A stretch of DNA of 64,000 nt from Candidatus Sulfotelmatobacter sp. (GTDB lineage: Bacteria > Vulcanimicrobiota > Vulcanimicrobiia > Vulcanimicrobiales > Vulcanimicrobiaceae), in contig DATJRY010000007.1 of the NCBI GenBank assembly GCA_035504415.1, positions 124,001 to 188,000 on the forward strand, given 5' to 3'. The notes below the pieces were generated by a model. It was not told the DNA's origin, did not search any database, and was given only the letters and a program-made list of their open reading frames with translations. The position numbers were made by a program, and so were the translations under genes. Positions 61,431 through 64,000 of the stretch are shown here, piece by piece; positions within the stretch are counted from its first letter, which is position 1, and each line of letters opens with the position of its first letter.

Positions 61431-64000
61431 ATGACGAGGTCGCGCGCGGGGATGCGCGGGTTGACGGCATGGATGTGCGTGGCTGCGCTGTGTAGCGCGG
61501 TTTTCTCGCCATCCGGCATGGCCGGTGCCTCGCTCGAACACCTGCTCCGCGTGAGCGCCGACGGCGCGACGGCGATCCCCGCCAGCGGCCGCGGCACGGT
61601 GACCGTCAGCGCTCACGTCAGCCGCGCCGACGGCACGCCGCTCGCGCTCGGCGACGCGGTGCGCGCGACGATCGCGTCCGGCGACGCACGCTTCACCGCC
61701 GGCGGCGCCAGCGACGATCTGGTCGCCGGACCCGGCGGCGCCGTCGCGATCGTGCTCGCGCCCGGCACGCGCGCGGGACCCCTGGTCGTTCAGCTCACGG
61801 CGGGCGACGCGAGCGGCGACCTCGATCTGACCCTGACGACCGTGCAGCGCCGGCCGCTGGTCGTCGGGTACGCGACGGGCGGGGTCGGCGCCGTCCCGGG
61901 CTCGATCGAGACGCCCGACAACGGCCCGAACGGCTTGGACACGCGGCGCGGCGCGATCTCGATCTACGGCACCGGCGAGGTCTCGCGCAATACCACGCTG
62001 ACCTTCGCGTACGACTCCGCCGACGTGCTCTCGCAGACGCTGGTCGCCGGCCCGTTCCTCGACAACCCGGACGATCGTCCGTTCGCGATCTACGGTGACA
62101 GCTCGCTGCGCTACGACGACGCGCTCTCGACCAACCGCGTCTACGCGCGGCTCGACAGCGGCCGCTCGAGCGCGATGTGGGGGGAGTTCTACGCGCAGGC
62201 CGCGCCGGCCACCGCCGTCGGCGGCTACGACATGCTCGTCGAAGGCGCCAACGTCCATGCGCAGGGCAACGTGGTGGGCGGCGGCGGGTTCACCGCGCGC
62301 AACGACGTCGCCTACGACCGCCGCGTCGTCGCGCCGACGGGCCTGGCGATCGCCGACGAGCTGCTGCACCCCGACATCGTGGTGGGCAGCGACGTCCTCA
62401 CGCTGGTCCACCTCGACCGCCACAGCGGCGCCGTGGTCTCGCAGACGCAGCTCGTGCGCGGCAGCGATTACGAGATCGACTACGCCAGCGGCCTGTTGAC
62501 GTTCACCAACATCATCCTCCCGTACGACGACGCCTTCGACCCGCAGATCGTCACCGTGCAATACGAGTACGGCGGCCCCGGCGCGCGCTCGACGATGCTG
62601 GGCGGGAACGGTTCGATCAAGCTCGGCCGCACCGGCGGTTTCGAGAGCTGGTACCTCAACGACGCCGACGGGAGCGGCAACCTGACGCTGCTGGGCGAGT
62701 CGATCGGCACGACCGCCGGCGCGACGGTGTGGTCGGTCAGCCACGAGCGCTCGAACGGCTTCTTGCCGATCTCGCAGCTGCAGTACGGCACGAGCGGCGA
62801 CGCCTACCGCGCCTCGGTCCACACGAAGGACGGACCGCTCACGCTGGCCGTCGACTACGCCGACACGGCGGCCGGCTACGACAACCCGTTCGGCAACTAT
62901 ACGGCGCCCGGGTTGGTGTCGCTGAGCGCGAGCGCGACGCTGACGACCAGCCGCATCACCGACCTCGAGCTGAGCTATCGCGGCGCGACGAATCAGTTGC
63001 CGGCGACGAGCACGAGCCAGGCGGTGAACAACAGCGACCGCGCCGCCGAGGCGAAGGTGCGCGTGCACCCCTCGCGGCGCTTCAGCTATCACCTCGGGGT
63101 CACGTCCGCCGCGGCGTCGAGCAACGGCGTGCTCGATCCCAGCGAGCTGCTCGCCGGCGCAGCGACGCCGAACTCACCCGCGACCGCCGCGGGCCCCTCG
63201 TCGCTCCTGCAGCCGCTGCCGGCCCTGGTCGACTATCAGGCGGGATCGGGGCACTCGCTCGACGCCGACTACGGCTTCGATTGGCAGTTCGCTCCTCGCG
63301 CTTCGCTGCTGGTCTCGCGCCTCTCGCCGCTGGGCGGGGCCTCGTTCGATCCGTACGATCCGCCGCAGACGCAGGCCGAGCTCGACCTCGACGTCGGCAG
63401 GGCCGGCAAAGTGTACGTGCGCCAGCTGTGGCAGGCGACGCCGACGGAGAGCCTCGCCGCGACGCAGGCCGTGCAGACCTACGCGGCCGGCGCGAGCAGC
63501 TCGACGAGCCTGGGCTTCGAACAGCAGGTCGGCGCGCAGACGTATCAGTCGGGCTACGCGGTCGACCATACCATCGACGGCACCGACCTGTACGACGCGA
63601 TCGGCGTGCGCAGCCGCATCTTGGCCGGTTCGCACCTGACCGGCGATGCGTTCCTGCAGCTCGGGCAAGAGCTGTACTCGTCGTACGGTCCCGCGCTGGC
63701 CGACTCGTCGCCGTACTTCATGACCGGCGGCCTCGCGCTCGACTACAGCGAGAGCAGCTTCCACGCCACCGGCAAGTTCGAAGCGCGGACCGGTTACGAC
63801 TCGGGCAGCACGCTCGAGCTCGGCGCGACCGGTCCGATCTCGCCGGCGGTCTCGCTGTTCGGCGCCTACACGGCGGCCTTCACCGAAGCGGTCGACGACC
63901 GCGAGGCGCGCATCGGCCTGTCCTACCGGCCCTCGCGCAACGACCGCTACGTCACGTTGGTCGACGTCGACACGCAACAGGGGAACCTGACCAACTACGA
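61431..64000 (+). CDS. Large outer-membrane beta-barrel protein, 3' partial
   Basis: 856 complete codons are open from the ATG at 61431 to the window end; no stop is reached. GAGGGG lies eight bases upstream. A signal peptide (MRGLTAWMCVAALCSAVFSPSGMAGA) is followed at ~35-140 by an immunoglobulin-like beta-sandwich of the invasin/big type (VTVSAHVSRADGTPLALGD, VRATIASGDARFTAGG, DLDLTLTTVQRR). From ~145 to the end there are alternating, aromatic-rich strands typical of an outer-membrane barrel (VYARLDSGRSSAMWGEFYAQ, DYEIDYASGLLTFTN, VSLFGAYTAAFTEA). The segment VRGSDYEIDYASGLLTF resembles a motif in large secreted or SprA-like barrel proteins. Function unknown. Confidence 0.75.
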   Translation, partial: MTRSRAGMRGLTAWMCVAALCSAVFSPSGMAGASLEHLLRVSADGATAIPASGRGTVTVSAHVSRADGTPLALGDAVRATIASGDARFTAGGASDDLVAGPGGAVAIVLAPGTRAGPLVVQLTAGDASGDLDLTLTTVQRRPLVVGYATGGVGAVPGSIETPDNGPNGLDTRRGAISIYGTGEVSRNTTLTFAYDSADVLSQTLVAGPFLDNPDDRPFAIYGDSSLRYDDALSTNRVYARLDSGRSSAMWGEFYAQAAPATAVGGYDMLVEGANVHAQGNVVGGGGFTARNDVAYDRRVVAPTGLAIADELLHPDIVVGSDVLTLVHLDRHSGAVVSQTQLVRGSDYEIDYASGLLTFTNIILPYDDAFDPQIVTVQYEYGGPGARSTMLGGNGSIKLGRTGGFESWYLNDADGSGNLTLLGESIGTTAGATVWSVSHERSNGFLPISQLQYGTSGDAYRASVHTKDGPLTLAVDYADTAAGYDNPFGNYTAPGLVSLSASATLTTSRITDLELSYRGATNQLPATSTSQAVNNSDRAAEAKVRVHPSRRFSYHLGVTSAAASSNGVLDPSELLAGAATPNSPATAAGPSSLLQPLPALVDYQAGSGHSLDADYGFDWQFAPRASLLVSRLSPLGGASFDPYDPPQTQAELDLDVGRAGKVYVRQLWQATPTESLAATQAVQTYAAGASSSTSLGFEQQVGAQTYQSGYAVDHTIDGTDLYDAIGVRSRILAGSHLTGDAFLQLGQELYSSYGPALADSSPYFMTGGLALDYSESSFHATGKFEARTGYDSGSTLELGATGPISPAVSLFGAYTAAFTEAVDDREARIGLSYRPSRNDRYVTLVDVDTQQGNLTNY

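Noticed and set aside
61413-63092. 559-codon open frame on the minus strand
   Set aside because: Antisense to the barrel protein, which has a signal peptide, ribosome-binding site and continuous frame; the minus frame shows no motif.

Overview
The window is a GC-rich bacterial chromosome segment from a diderm (Gram-negative-type) organism. It carries two TonB-dependent receptors, an orphan secretin, a broken CsgG-family channel gene, an RseB-type envelope-stress operon and a large outer-membrane barrel protein at the right edge. It also has YmdB and SpoVS, a combination common outside Proteobacteria, and many GTG/TTG (and probably CTG) starts. This gene mix suggests an uncultured-type lineage such as Candidatus Eremiobacterota (WPS-2); that placement is inference from gene content, not from a marker gene.

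Layout. 0-3.8 kb: a thermolysin-like metallopeptidase cut by the window edge, coupled to a metallo-beta-lactamase-fold protein with a histone-H1-like Lys/Arg tail, then a secreted protein. 3.8-10.6 kb: a secreted protein, etfB-etfA-TPR protein, an HDAC-like deacetylase with a MauE/thioredoxin pair, and a Spy/CpxP-like protein behind five tandem 11-bp repeats. 10.6-14.5 kb (minus strand): a PLD-like protein, the ECF sigma/anti-sigma/RseB operon and an unknown secreted protein. 14.6-20.8 kb: an Nramp-family transporter, a DUF4382-like protein behind three stem-loops, a LuxR-type regulator and a GGDEF-EAL protein. 20.9-24 kb: a TonB receptor and a membrane protein. 24.1-26.7 kb: an unknown gene, ymdB, spoVS and a PHP phosphoesterase. 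26.6-30.5 kb: a DJ-1/PfpI protein, a small His-rich protein, DoxX, an APC permease and a cyclodeaminase. 30.6-33.9 kb: ahcY-metK and a secreted protein.

34-40.7 kb is the most unusual part and is visibly lower in GC. A minus-strand operon encodes an orphan secretin, a caspase/gingipain-like lipoprotein (His and Cys visible), a small secreted protein and a small lipoprotein, then a YcaQ-like protein. A CsgG-family gene with two frameshifts lies upstream. 40.3-48 kb: a DoxX-like protein, cyclopropane fatty acid synthase, an S10 peptidase, an unknown repetitive acidic protein, YciH/SUI1, and the mtnB-mtnD-mtnC methionine-salvage operon. This last operon fits functionally with ahcY-metK. 48-64 kb: a second TonB receptor, an MFS exporter, tRNA-Asn, a TPR/ATP-grasp-like protein, an NAD(P)-dependent dehydrogenase, a livKHMGF-type ABC importer with a coupled amidase, and the partial barrel protein.

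Starts were chosen by ribosome-binding sites, overlaps and signal peptides. Functions are family-level readings by eye; no database search was run.
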